Shown in pieces: positions 18,330 through 27,084 of a DNA stretch of 64,000 nucleotides (position 1 is the stretch's first letter; each line of letters begins with the position of its first letter). The notes under the pieces are model-generated. The model saw nothing but the letters and a program-made list of their open reading frames with translations, searched no databases and was not told where the DNA came from. A program made the position numbers and the translations under genes. Origin of the DNA: CAWIOX01 sp963837775 (GTDB lineage Bacteria; Pseudomonadota; Gammaproteobacteria; Burkholderiales; Burkholderiaceae_D); the NCBI GenBank assembly GCA_963837775.1, contig CAWIOX010000029.1, positions 525,960 through 589,959 on the forward strand, read 5' to 3'.

Positions 18330-18740
18330 TTATTGACCTTGGATTGCGGCAAGCATATTCTTAATTTGCGTATTGATCATTGTGAGTCCTGCCTCATATC
18401 GAATTGCGTTATCTGCAAATTCGTTACGCTCTACATCCATATCTACAGTATTACCATCCACACTACCCTGCTGAATGGTACGATAAAGTATTGTTGCACC
18501 ATGCATACTTGATGAGCCGACTCCATCCAGATGCAAAGGGGCTGTTTTCTTTAGCCCACTTGTTGCCTGAGATGTTTCAGACAAGGCACCCTTCAACACA
18601 CTTGCAAATTCGACATCTCTTGCCTTGAAATTTGGCGTGTCAGCATTAGCGATATTTGAAGCCAACAATTCTTGACGCTGCGCACGAATCCCAAGAGCCA
18701 ACTCATGGAATCTCAAATAATCATCAAGCTTTCCAATCAT
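18330..18740 (-). CDS. flgB: Flagellar proximal rod protein FlgB
   Basis: First gene of the flgB-L run. The ATG at 18740 gives 136 residues and has ggag six bases upstream; a start eight codons earlier lacks one. Conserved elements are AQRQELLASNIANADTPNFK at the N-terminal side and the C-terminal helix with RYEAGLTMINTQIKNMLAAI. It is divergent from flgA; the ~170-bp spacer between them should hold both promoters, but I could not recognise a sigma-54 or sigma-28 box there. Confidence 0.95.
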   Translation of the reverse strand: MIGKLDDYLRFHELALGIRAQRQELLASNIANADTPNFKARDVEFASVLKGALSETSQATSGLKKTAPLHLDGVGSSSMHGATILYRTIQQGSVDGNTVDMDVERNEFADNAIRYEAGLTMINTQIKNMLAAIQGQ

Positions 18741-18908
18741 CCCATTCTCCGAGAGTTGATCCAAAAATTAAAAAATAGAGCATTTTTAGCGGCTATCATA
18801 TTACACAAATACGCGCATTCTAAATTGATTACAAGAAATTTTCACCAAAGTCCTTTGTTTTCTCAGAAAATTCAAGCCAAGAAAAAATCATTGCTCGGTA
18901 AACACATA

Positions 18909-19613
18909 ATGAATTCTAAAATGAGAAGATTCCTGCCCTTACTCTTCATGCTCCTGACCCAAGCCTGCAACGGCCAGCCTAGCATTCAACAACAAGATCG
19001 CACGGAAATCAAATTAACAATCGAAAAATTTCTTCTAAAGCAAGTTTCAGGGATTTCTGGTGAAAAAATAATTAACATTGGCAAAATCGACCCTCGGCTT
19101 AACCTAAACGCATGCACGCAACTGGAGCCTTTTTTACCTTTAGGCAGCCGCATTTGGGGGAAAACAACTGCAGGAGTACGTTGCGTTACCCCTACAAAGT
19201 GGACAATTTATCTCCAAGTTGAAGTTAAAATAACAAGCGATTATATTGTTACAGCAACTGAGATTTCCAAAGGACAACAAATTAATGCGTCAAACCTTAC
19301 CAAATTAAAGGGAGACCTATCCTTCCTACCGTCTAATGTCATTACAGACGAGACTCAGGCAATCGGTAAAATTTCTAGTATTTTTCTAAGTTCTGGAATT
19401 CCGCTACGAATGGACGCATTACGCAACCAAAATGCCGTCCAACAAGGACAGATAGTGAAATTAATTTCCAATGGGCCAAATTTTCAGGTTGCGACCGAAG
19501 GACGGGTCCTCACAAATGCCAGTGAAGGCCAAGCTGTCCAAGTGAGAACATTGTCAGGTCAAATAATTAGCGGCACAGCCAAGCTTGGCGGGATTGTTGA
19601 AGTAATTTACTAA
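18909..19613 (+). CDS. flgA: Flagellar P-ring assembly chaperone FlgA
   Basis: FlgA is the periplasmic chaperone for P-ring (FlgI) assembly. The ATG at 18909 yields 234 residues with a signal peptide (FLPLLFMLLTQACNG); the open frame runs further upstream without signal-peptide logic. The C-terminal SAF domain is clear: a hinge with ATEISKGQQINASNLTKLKG, then VQQGQIVKLISNGPNFQV and the closing SGQIISGTAKLGGIVEV. It is divergent from flgB and is followed after 143 bp by flgM. Confidence 0.93.
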   Translation: MNSKMRRFLPLLFMLLTQACNGQPSIQQQDRTEIKLTIEKFLLKQVSGISGEKIINIGKIDPRLNLNACTQLEPFLPLGSRIWGKTTAGVRCVTPTKWTIYLQVEVKITSDYIVTATEISKGQQINASNLTKLKGDLSFLPSNVITDETQAIGKISSIFLSSGIPLRMDALRNQNAVQQGQIVKLISNGPNFQVATEGRVLTNASEGQAVQVRTLSGQIISGTAKLGGIVEVIY

Positions 19614-19682
19614 GCAACAAGAGGCCTGACGGCAAATTCATAAAATATTATTAGCATATAGCTCTCCCCTGAAATTAAATAC

Positions 19683-19709
19683 TAAAGTTTATAGTATGAC
19701 TGACGATAA
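19683..19709 (+). promoter_or_regulatory. Sigma-28 (FliA) promoter of flgMN
   Basis: TAAAGTTT, an 11-base spacer and GACGATAA sit about 48 bases before the flgM start. Only one base differs from TAAAGTTT-N11-GCCGATAA. FliA-driven flgM gives the usual feedback in which the anti-sigma factor is restocked while being exported. Confidence 0.88.
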
Positions 19710-19756
19710 TTTCATATCGCTTCGGTATGAAGCTCGCTTCAAACAAGGATAATGCC

Positions 19757-20065
19757 GTGAAAATTGATGATCCCATCAAAAAAACAGCCGGCCTGATTAA
19801 TGGGCAAACAGTGGCTCGGGCGGAAAAAAACAATGCCTCCAATATCAATGATGTGAAGTCTTCTGGCACTGTACATTTATCAGCCCTTTCCTCTCAGCTT
19901 CACGCACTAGAAAAGCAATTATCAAATAATGATGTTTTTAACTCGGATAAAGTTGAAAGAATCAAACTGGCAATTGCTAATGGCAATTTCAAGATCAACT
20001 CAGACAAAGTGGCAGATGGTCTAATTGATACGGTCAAGGATCTGCTTCATACAACTAGGGAATGA
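19757..20065 (+). CDS. flgM: Anti-sigma-28 factor FlgM
   Basis: FlgM holds FliA inactive until it is secreted through the finished hook. I choose GTG 19757 (102 residues, first residues read as MKIDDPIKK) because it has aagga at correct spacing and matches the common FlgM start; an ATG at 19727 would add ten residues. The C-terminal FliA-binding half contains VERIKLAIANGNFKINSDKVADG. The disordered N-terminal half is Asn/Lys-rich. The gene is one base from flgN. Confidence 0.92.
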   Translation: MKIDDPIKKTAGLINGQTVARAEKNNASNINDVKSSGTVHLSALSSQLHALEKQLSNNDVFNSDKVERIKLAIANGNFKINSDKVADGLIDTVKDLLHTTRE

Positions 20066-20066
20066 A

Positions 20067-20480
20067 ATGACGAAGCTAACCAACTGTCTGAATGATGAAA
20101 AAGATGCCATTCTTGAATTAGTCGCGCTTTTAAAAAAAGAGCAGCATTTCCTCATTAATGCTGATATTAGCAACTTGGAAAAGATAACTGTCAAAAAAAC
20201 ATCCATTGTTAAGAAAACATCGGAACTAAGCAATATCCGTAATAATATTTTTATTTCTGCCGGATATGAAGCACATACTATTAGCATGCATGCATGGCTC
20301 AATGATGCCAATAACAATGCTGCGAGTACAATTTGGAATGAGATTTTATCTTTAGCGAAATCTGCAAAAGAGCTTAACCAAACAAATGGTCTGCTTATCA
20401 ACAGACATCACACGCAAAATCAAAAATACACTGAATGCCTTACAGGGTGTCTTGCCGGGTTCAGGAATTTATGGGCCTGA
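20067..20480 (+). CDS. flgN: FlgN-type export chaperone
   Basis: FlgN is the cytoplasmic chaperone for FlgK and FlgL. From ATG 20067 the product is 137 residues, all-helical, with EKDAILELVALLKKEQHFLI near the start and a central coiled coil (LEKITVKKTSIVKKTSELS). Sequence conservation is low in this family; position directly after flgM and helix pattern make the call. The gene is convergent with motD; the 90-bp gap shows no strong hairpin. Confidence 0.88.
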   Translation: MTKLTNCLNDEKDAILELVALLKKEQHFLINADISNLEKITVKKTSIVKKTSELSNIRNNIFISAGYEAHTISMHAWLNDANNNAASTIWNEILSLAKSAKELNQTNGLLINRHHTQNQKYTECLTGCLAGFRNLWA

Positions 20481-20570
20481 TGGCCAATCCAAGTTGCTAG
20501 CAGCATCCAGAAGCCTAGTTATTGGATAGAACTGGCACTGACTCAGATAACTGCAGGGGAGGAAAATAAT

Positions 20571-21353
20571 CTATTTTTTCGACACTTCATTTATCTTCAA
20601 CTCGATAGGCACTTCTGGAAAAGCCGATAAAATTGTCACTTCTACACGCCTATTTCTGGCCCGACCATCTGATGTTTCATTGTTACTGATTGGCTGCGTA
20701 GGTCCATGACCAACAGCTGTCAGACGGCTTTCATTAATTCCCCCTTCTATAAATAATCTGACGACACTGCTTGCTCGTACTGCAGACAATTCCCAATTAG
20801 ATGGGAATGAGGCATTCTTGATAGGCACAACATCAGTATGCCCCTCAACCTGTATCGCGTGCGGATCACCCCTCAAGACTAAGGCTACAGCACGCAAGGC
20901 TTGCTCTGACTCGCCAGTCAATTTTGCTTCACCCGGGGAGAACAATACACTTGCATTTATCTCAACACTAATGCCACGACTATTTTGAGAAACACGCACC
21001 TTCCCCTCTCCAACAAGTGGGGCAAGCACTTTAAGAATATCCCTACCAATACTTGTCATTCGCTCACGTTCACGGCGCAACTCCTCCACGTTGCGTAATC
21101 TAGTGTTTGATAATGGCAATGGTCGAATTGGCAACAATGACAGTGGTTGAATGCGTTCACTCTGGATCGGTATAACTCGATTACTGAATGCACTTCCTAG
21201 TGCATTAGAAAGGACTCGATACTTCCCCTCATTAATAGAGGAAAGCGCGTAAAGAACTACAAATAGCCCAAATAGCAAAGTGATGAAATCAGCATAGGAA
21301 ATGAGCCATCGATCATTATTATCATTTTCCTCTTCGTATTTTTTTCTAGTCAT
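20571..21353 (-). CDS. motD: Stator B-type protein MotD (second stator)
   Basis: A 260-residue MotB-family protein. The N-terminal membrane helix contains WLISYADFITLLFGLFVVL; Asp22 is the predicted proton-binding residue, so the stator should be H+-driven. The C-terminal OmpA-like peptidoglycan-binding domain carries VEGHTDVVPI and NWELSAVRASSVVR. Together with motC and the separate motA/motB pair at ~39-40.6 kb this gives two stator sets. The fliA-motC-motD order resembles the Pseudomonas MotCD arrangement, hence the name. Confidence 0.9.
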   Translation of the reverse strand: MTRKKYEEENDNNDRWLISYADFITLLFGLFVVLYALSSINEGKYRVLSNALGSAFSNRVIPIQSERIQPLSLLPIRPLPLSNTRLRNVEELRRERERMTSIGRDILKVLAPLVGEGKVRVSQNSRGISVEINASVLFSPGEAKLTGESEQALRAVALVLRGDPHAIQVEGHTDVVPIKNASFPSNWELSAVRASSVVRLFIEGGINESRLTAVGHGPTQPISNNETSDGRARNRRVEVTILSAFPEVPIELKINEVSKK

Positions 21354-21403
21354 GCCAACAAATATTTTAAAAATCCTTTAATAGGATGCAATAAGTGCAT
21401 TGA

Positions 21404-22144
21404 CTATCGCAAATATCCAGCAACACGTTCCTCAATCACCCGAGCATTCCCACCAATGGCTATATCAAAAAACACATCTGCAAGTATTTCCCGCCTACTC
21501 ACTTCCTGATTGACAATAAATTTAAGTTTATTGCTAATTGGAAGGAAAACGATGTTAGCCAATCCGACACCGTAAATGGTAGCAACAAAAGCAACTGCAA
21601 TTCCGCTACCCAACTTACTCGGCTCAGAAAGATTTTCCATAACATGTATAAGCCCAAGTACGGCACCAAGAATACCTATAGTTGGCGCATATCCGCCCGC
21701 CGCTTCCCAAATTTTTACAGCATGGCGTTCCTGAGACTCATAGATAGAAATATCAGCCTCAAGAATTTCACGAAGTTTCAAAGGCTCAACTCCATCAATA
21801 ATCAGTCGCAACCCCTTCGATACGAAAGGATCTCGAGTTGACTGCATATGAGACTCCAAACTCAAGAAACCCTCACGCCTGGCGGTTAGGCTCCACATAT
21901 TAATTTCATGGGCCATTAACTGCCGATTATCAAGCGGTGGCAAAACAATCAACCTCAACATCTTGATGCCATGCAAAAAAAATCGAATTTTACTCTGCAA
22001 CAAAACTGCGCCAATTGTCCCAAAAACAACGATCACCAAGGCTGCCGGCTGTATCAAAGAACCAACATGCCCACCCTCCAAAACTTGGCCAATTACTATG
22101 CCGGAAAGCGCAAGAATGAGTCCTATTAGACTACTCCAATCCAC
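21404..22144 (-). CDS. motC: Stator A-type protein MotC (second stator)
   Basis: A 246-residue MotA-family protein with four membrane segments: an N-terminal hairpin (SLIGLILALSGIVIGQVLEGG) and a C-terminal pair (APTIGILGAVLGLIHVM and GIAVAFVATIYGVGLANIVF). The cytoplasmic loop between holds the charged residues that touch FliG. The gene starts one base after the fliA stop and is followed by motD, so it is in the flhB-flhA-flhF-flhG-fliA transcript. It differs clearly from the longer MotA at 39718-40578. Confidence 0.92.
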   Translation of the reverse strand: MDWSSLIGLILALSGIVIGQVLEGGHVGSLIQPAALVIVVFGTIGAVLLQSKIRFFLHGIKMLRLIVLPPLDNRQLMAHEINMWSLTARREGFLSLESHMQSTRDPFVSKGLRLIIDGVEPLKLREILEADISIYESQERHAVKIWEAAGGYAPTIGILGAVLGLIHVMENLSEPSKLGSGIAVAFVATIYGVGLANIVFLPISNKLKFIVNQEVSRREILADVFFDIAIGGNARVIEERVAGYLR

Positions 22145-22145
22145 A

Positions 22146-22856
22146 TTATTCCTTTAAATTCGATCTCAAACGTGCAATGGCCTGGCTGTGTAACTGGCAC
22201 ACTCGTGATTCAGACACCCCCATCACAACACCAATTTCTTTCAAATTCAATTCTTGCTCATAATATAGACCCATCATGAGTCTTTCACGCTCTGGCAACG
22301 CGTCTATCGCATTTATTACAGCACTACGGAAATTATCATTTAGCAAATTTTGAAGGGGATCCCCAGATTCATCCGTACAATAATGATCAAAAAAATGTTC
22401 TTTCCCATCAGCTTCGTGGAAATCTTCGTAATAAATCAGTTGATACCCCCCACCGTCACTTAGCATTTTCTGATATTCAATCAGTGAAATATTTAATTGC
22501 CCCGCCACTTCAAACTCAGTCGGAGCATGTCCAAGTCGCTGCTGCAATATGCTCATCGCCTCCTCAATTTTTCGCATATTTTGACGCAGACTACGCGGCA
22601 ACCAATCGCTGCTACGCAATTCATCCAGCATTGCGCCACGAATTCTTTGTATCGCATATGTCTCAAATTGCGCGCCACGCGTTTCCTCATAACGATTAAC
22701 GGCATCAAGCAAGCCGATCATTCCTGACTGGATAAGATCATCAACCTCAACACTTGGAGGTAGACGAGCTTTAAGGTGAAATGCGAGTCGTTTTACCAGT
22801 GTTGCATGCTGCTTAAGAAGTTGCTCCGTATCAGATTTCCCATTAGCAGTGTACAT
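22146..22856 (-). CDS. fliA: Flagellar sigma factor FliA (sigma-28)
   Basis: FliA directs RNA polymerase to late flagellar and chemotaxis promoters. The ATG at 22856 gives 236 residues starting MYTANGKSDTEQLL; the frame continues upstream into flhG without meaning. Region 2 has VDDLIQSGMIGLLDAVNRYE, region 3 APTEFEVAGQL and region 4 LNLKEIGVVMGVSESRVCQL, the helix-turn-helix for the -35 box. Two matching promoters occur in this window. The start lies immediately after the flhG stop. Confidence 0.97.
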   Translation of the reverse strand: MYTANGKSDTEQLLKQHATLVKRLAFHLKARLPPSVEVDDLIQSGMIGLLDAVNRYEETRGAQFETYAIQRIRGAMLDELRSSDWLPRSLRQNMRKIEEAMSILQQRLGHAPTEFEVAGQLNISLIEYQKMLSDGGGYQLIYYEDFHEADGKEHFFDHYCTDESGDPLQNLLNDNFRSAVINAIDALPERERLMMGLYYEQELNLKEIGVVMGVSESRVCQLHSQAIARLRSNLKE

Positions 22857-22857
22857 A

Positions 22858-23706
22858 TTAATTTCCGATATTCGCACCGCTTGATGGCAACCCATGCTGA
22901 CTAGCAGAGGATAATGAAGCAATGGCGAATCGTCCGGCAAGACGCCTGAATGCAACTGAAGCTCCGGCAAGTGGATATGCATCAATTACAGAACGGCCAA
23001 GGCGAGCGGCTCTATGTACATGCTCATCAGCTGGAACTGATCCCATCGAATTGAGTTGTATCGCAAGATATCGACTGGCGGCTTGTGCCATATTCCCATA
23101 AATAACATTAGCCTCTCTGTCTGATGCCCCTGTTACCAGCACCCCAAATGGACGGCGTCCCAATTCGGCATTCAACCGCTTGATCATGCTGTACGCCATT
23201 TTGATTGAAGTTGGACTTGTGGATACCTGAATAACAATTTCACCGGATGTCATTGCCGGTGTTGGAAACGATGCATTCAAGCCAATCTCTCCATCGACGA
23301 CAAGAACATCAGTTTTTGCAACCAACATATTAAACACATTAGCTAAATGACTATTCTCGACCGGCTTTTTTCTATTTGACAGTAATGAATCACCCATCAA
23401 TGACGCAAGACCAAAACCTTGCGTCATTGGCATTATTACCTCATCCATAGTTCGCTCCTGCCTTGCAACATCAAGCAGAGTTGGACCTACTGGAACGCCA
23501 AGCCAAGACGCGACCCCTTTAGAAACTACACATGCATCCAGCAATATTACATTGCTCCCAGCCCCAACCAGAGATGCCGCCAAATTAACAAGCATAGCGC
23601 TCTTATCATCGTCATTTGTAGCGGATAGAAAAGTGATGACTCGCGGCTTAGGTCCTGCGAGCATGCGTCTCAGCCCTTCAGCCTGATCGAAATCAAAGTT
23701 AGCCAA
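22858..23706 (-). CDS. flhG: MinD/ParA-like flagellar number regulator FlhG with a degenerate P-loop
   Basis: FlhG (FleN/YlxH) is a MinD-type ATPase that works with FlhF to set flagellar number and place. The 282-residue protein has the N-terminal FlhF-binding motif DQAEGLRRML and a MinD-like fold with NVILLDACV and DVLVVDGEIGLN. The Walker A site, normally KGGVGKT, reads SATNDDDKSAM, so all its glycines and the first (deviant) lysine are missing; only one Lys-Ser pair remains. It overlaps flhF by 8 bp. Function without normal ATP binding is uncertain. Confidence 0.88.
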   Translation of the reverse strand: MANFDFDQAEGLRRMLAGPKPRVITFLSATNDDDKSAMLVNLAASLVGAGSNVILLDACVVSKGVASWLGVPVGPTLLDVARQERTMDEVIMPMTQGFGLASLMGDSLLSNRKKPVENSHLANVFNMLVAKTDVLVVDGEIGLNASFPTPAMTSGEIVIQVSTSPTSIKMAYSMIKRLNAELGRRPFGVLVTGASDREANVIYGNMAQAASRYLAIQLNSMGSVPADEHVHRAARLGRSVIDAYPLAGASVAFRRLAGRFAIASLSSASQHGLPSSGANIGN

Positions 23707-24977
23707 GATTTACCTCTCGCAAACTTTTATCATTCATTGATCGCGTTGCACCAGCCACAACTAATGGCAATTCTGCATCTTGAAATTGAAATGGAGCTGT
23801 TTCACGTTTTAGTTTAAATGCCCGATCAACCAGATAAAGTCTGTTTGCCAGATGTAGATCTTCTGGTACTCGCTGGCCATTAGATACGTAATATAGATTC
23901 AATTTTTGACGAATGATCGCATCAAGTACACTACCAATTGTCGCTGCCTCATCCAGCTTGGTAATGATGCAACCAGCAAGCCCGGCGCCTTGATAGGCAC
24001 GCACGACTTCGTTTAGAGTCTCCCCCGTCGACGTGGCATTAAGACAGAGCAGTCGCTTCACATCTGTTCCCACACCAGATAACATAGCCACCTGCTCAGC
24101 AACCATTTGATCGCGTTGACTAACACCGACTGTGTCAATCAGTACAGTGTGTTTGGTTCTCAATTCCTTGAGGGCAATTCGCAAATCAGCCTCATCTCTG
24201 ACTGAATGCACAATCACTCCAAGTATCTTGCCATAAATTCGCAACTGTTCATGGCCCGCAATACGATAACCATCCGTTGTAATCAGTGCAAGCGTACCTG
24301 TGCCATGACGCATTACGCAGCGTGCCGCCAATTTTGCAGTAGTCGTTGTCTTACCTACGCCCGTAGGACCGACCAAAGCGTATACCCCTCCCCTTTCGAG
24401 TATTTCATTCTCATTGGTCATAGTCGCGATATTTCGGGCAAGTATTGATTTTACCCATGCCAGCCCATCTTCTGCCTTTTCACTAGTTGGCGACTTCTCT
24501 GTAAGGTATCGTGACAAACTGGCACTGAAACCTGCCGCCAGTAATTCACGCAAAACAGCTGATTTTACTGGCTCACGTTTCTGTAGAGTACTCCATGATA
24601 TCTCTGCAAGTTGCGTTTCCAACATGCCCCGCATCGAGCGAATTTCACTCATGACTTCGGTATGTTCGTTTGCCGCGGCTTCTTGCACAATTGACATTGT
24701 GCGGACTATTTCTAGAGCGTCCGCTAAATTAGACAATTGATCACTATCGGTCGCTGGCTTAACAGCGGGTGGGTTACCTAATACAGACTTCAGGTGGAGA
24801 CCTTCTCTCAATTGATGATGGGTCAATCGCAGACATATCATCATTTGTTAACGCCAATATCTCGACACCGCCGTCAATTGTACGATTGGAAAGAATTACC
24901 GCATCGGCGCCAAGCATATCGCGCACTTTGCGCAATGCATCACGTGAAGTAGTCGCTGTAAATTTATGGACATTCAT
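23699..24977 (-). CDS. flhF: SRP-type GTPase FlhF, frameshifted
   Basis: FlhF is an SRP-like GTPase that places the flagellum. The N-terminus is read from 24977 (MNVHKFTATTSRDALRKV, then MLGADAVILSNRTIDGGVEI) and stops near 24774. The rest is read in another frame from about 24800 down. The gene span of 1279 bp is one base off a multiple of three, so one indel between about 24775 and 24840 in the linker restores it. The NG domain has G1 ALVGPTGVGKTTTTAKLA, then LITTDGYRIAGHEQL and a C-terminal NLYYVSNGQRVPEDL. It overlaps flhA by 4 bp. Confidence 0.9.
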
Positions 24978-27055
24978 ACTTGACCTCCAACTAAATTGGT
25001 AACCCTAATCGTTTTCGAATCGGGCAATTCGGCATGTGAAAGCACCTTCAATTGGGGCAATGAACGACGCAAAAATCGTGCAAGCAAGGCACGAAGTGCT
25101 CCGGGCACAAGTAATACTGGTGTTAGTCCCATTTGTTCTTGCTGACGAGTAGCCTCTCCGGTCTGAAATGCAAGGGTATCAGCAAGACCCGGCTCTATAC
25201 CTGAACCATCTGGCCCACTTGAAAGCAATGCCTGCATGAGTACCCGTTCTAATCGACTATCAAGTGCCATGACTGAAAGTTCATTCATGGCAGGAAAAAT
25301 TTGCTGAACTATCGCCCGGCCTAATGCGATACGCACCAAAGCTGTAAGCTCATTAGGTTCTTGTGTCCTGGCACCATTCTCTGCCAAAGTTTCAATAATT
25401 GTCCGCATATCTCGAATATGAACACCCTCGATTAAGAGATTTTGCAGTACTTTCTGCAGTACAGACAATGGCAGTAGCTTAGGCACAAGGTCCTCGACAA
25501 GTCTTGGGGATTCCTTTATCAAATGATCGAGCAATTGCTGAACTTCCTGTCGGCCTAATAGATCGGAGGCATGACTGGTAATTAAGTGATTAAGGTGGGT
25601 GGCAACCACAGTTCCAGCATCTACCACGGTATAACCCATAGTTTGAGCATGCTCTCTCAAACTGGAATCTATCCAAATTGCAGGCAATCCAAATGCCGGA
25701 TCACTGGTTACAGGTCCGGGCAATGTTCCAGTCGCCATGCCAGGATTAATTGCCAGATATTGCCCCGTATGCGCCTCTCCATTACCTACCTCAACACCTT
25801 TCAAGGTAATGCGATAAGCTGATGGCTTAAGTTCTAAATTGTCTCGAATATGGACTGGAGGAGCCAAAAAGCCCACTTCTTGAGCAAATTTCTTGCGAAT
25901 ACCCTTAATGCGACGCAAAAGTTCTCCACCCTGACTCTTATCAACCAAAGGGATAAGACGATAACCGACCTCAAGGCCAAGCGTATCAACCGGCACTATG
26001 TCTTGCCATGTCGCCTCCTCCATTTCTGGTGCCTCCATGGTCAGAACAGGCTTAGGCTCTTCGAGCTTATTGCGATCTTGCTGTGCAATAACATAAGCAC
26101 CGCCGCCAAGTATTGCTGCCAGTAATATGAATGCAAGGTGAGGCATTCCGGGGATTACCCCCATGCCTCCAATAATCCCAGCCGTTATAAAAAGCACTCT
26201 CGGCTTAGCAAATAATTGGTTAACTAATTGCCCGCCAATATCTTGCTCACTCGCGACTCTTGAAACAACCACGCCGGCAGCCGTTGAAATGATGAGGGAT
26301 GGTATTTGTGCCACAAGACCATCGCCGATAGCCAACAGTGTGTAATTTTTTAAAGCAGTAGAAAAATCCAAATCATGTTGGAGTATGCCTACAATTAGGC
26401 CTCCTATAACATTGATAAGTGTCACCATAATGCCTGCTATTGCATCACCACGGACATATTTGCTGGCACCATCCATCGCGCCATAAAATTCAGCTTCCTG
26501 GGCGACCTCGGTGCGACGAAGGCGAGCCTCCTGTTCTCCGATAAGCCCCGCATTCAGGTCAGCATCAATCGCCATTTGCTTACCCGGCATTGCATCTAAG
26601 GCAAAACGTGCACCCACTTCAGCAATACGCCCGGCACCTTTGGTAACCACAGTGAAATTAATAATTGTTAATATTACAAAAACAACAATACCAACTGTGT
26701 AATTTCCACCAATCAAAAAATGACCAAAGGCTTCAATCACCTTACCTGCGGCATCAGGACCAGAATGCCCCTCCGTGAGAACGACCCTAGTAGATGCGAC
26801 ATTTAGTGAAAGACGCAACATGGTGCTTACCAACAAAACCGTCGGAAAAGCCATAAAATCCAAGGGTTTTACTGTGTACAAGCTAGTCAGCAATACGATA
26901 ATGGCAAGTGCGATGTTAAAACTGAAAAAAATATCGAGCACAAACGCGGGTAATGGCAACACCATCATTGCCAACATCATAATGATGATGATAGGTGCAG
27001 CCAGTGCCTTATTATTTTGAGCACTGAGCCAGGCTGGCAGTTTTAAGCTATTCAT
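24974..27055 (-). CDS. flhA: Flagellar export gate protein FlhA
   Basis: FlhA is the large export-gate protein that docks chaperones and couples proton flow to export. The 693-residue length is normal. About eight N-terminal membrane helices are followed by the FHIPEP-type loop (GKQMAIDADLNAGLIGEQEA) and a cytoplasmic domain from about residue 360 with ATWQDIVPVDTLGLEVGYRL. All key blocks are intact. It is placed between flhB (upstream) and flhF (4-bp overlap). Confidence 0.97.
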   Translation of the reverse strand: MNSLKLPAWLSAQNNKALAAPIIIIMMLAMMVLPLPAFVLDIFFSFNIALAIIVLLTSLYTVKPLDFMAFPTVLLVSTMLRLSLNVASTRVVLTEGHSGPDAAGKVIEAFGHFLIGGNYTVGIVVFVILTIINFTVVTKGAGRIAEVGARFALDAMPGKQMAIDADLNAGLIGEQEARLRRTEVAQEAEFYGAMDGASKYVRGDAIAGIMVTLINVIGGLIVGILQHDLDFSTALKNYTLLAIGDGLVAQIPSLIISTAAGVVVSRVASEQDIGGQLVNQLFAKPRVLFITAGIIGGMGVIPGMPHLAFILLAAILGGGAYVIAQQDRNKLEEPKPVLTMEAPEMEEATWQDIVPVDTLGLEVGYRLIPLVDKSQGGELLRRIKGIRKKFAQEVGFLAPPVHIRDNLELKPSAYRITLKGVEVGNGEAHTGQYLAINPGMATGTLPGPVTSDPAFGLPAIWIDSSLREHAQTMGYTVVDAGTVVATHLNHLITSHASDLLGRQEVQQLLDHLIKESPRLVEDLVPKLLPLSVLQKVLQNLLIEGVHIRDMRTIIETLAENGARTQEPNELTALVRIALGRAIVQQIFPAMNELSVMALDSRLERVLMQALLSSGPDGSGIEPGLADTLAFQTGEATRQQEQMGLTPVLLVPGALRALLARFLRRSLPQLKVLSHAELPDSKTIRVTNLVGGQV

Positions 27056-27084
27056 TAATTCAATACATACCTTATCAAGGCATA

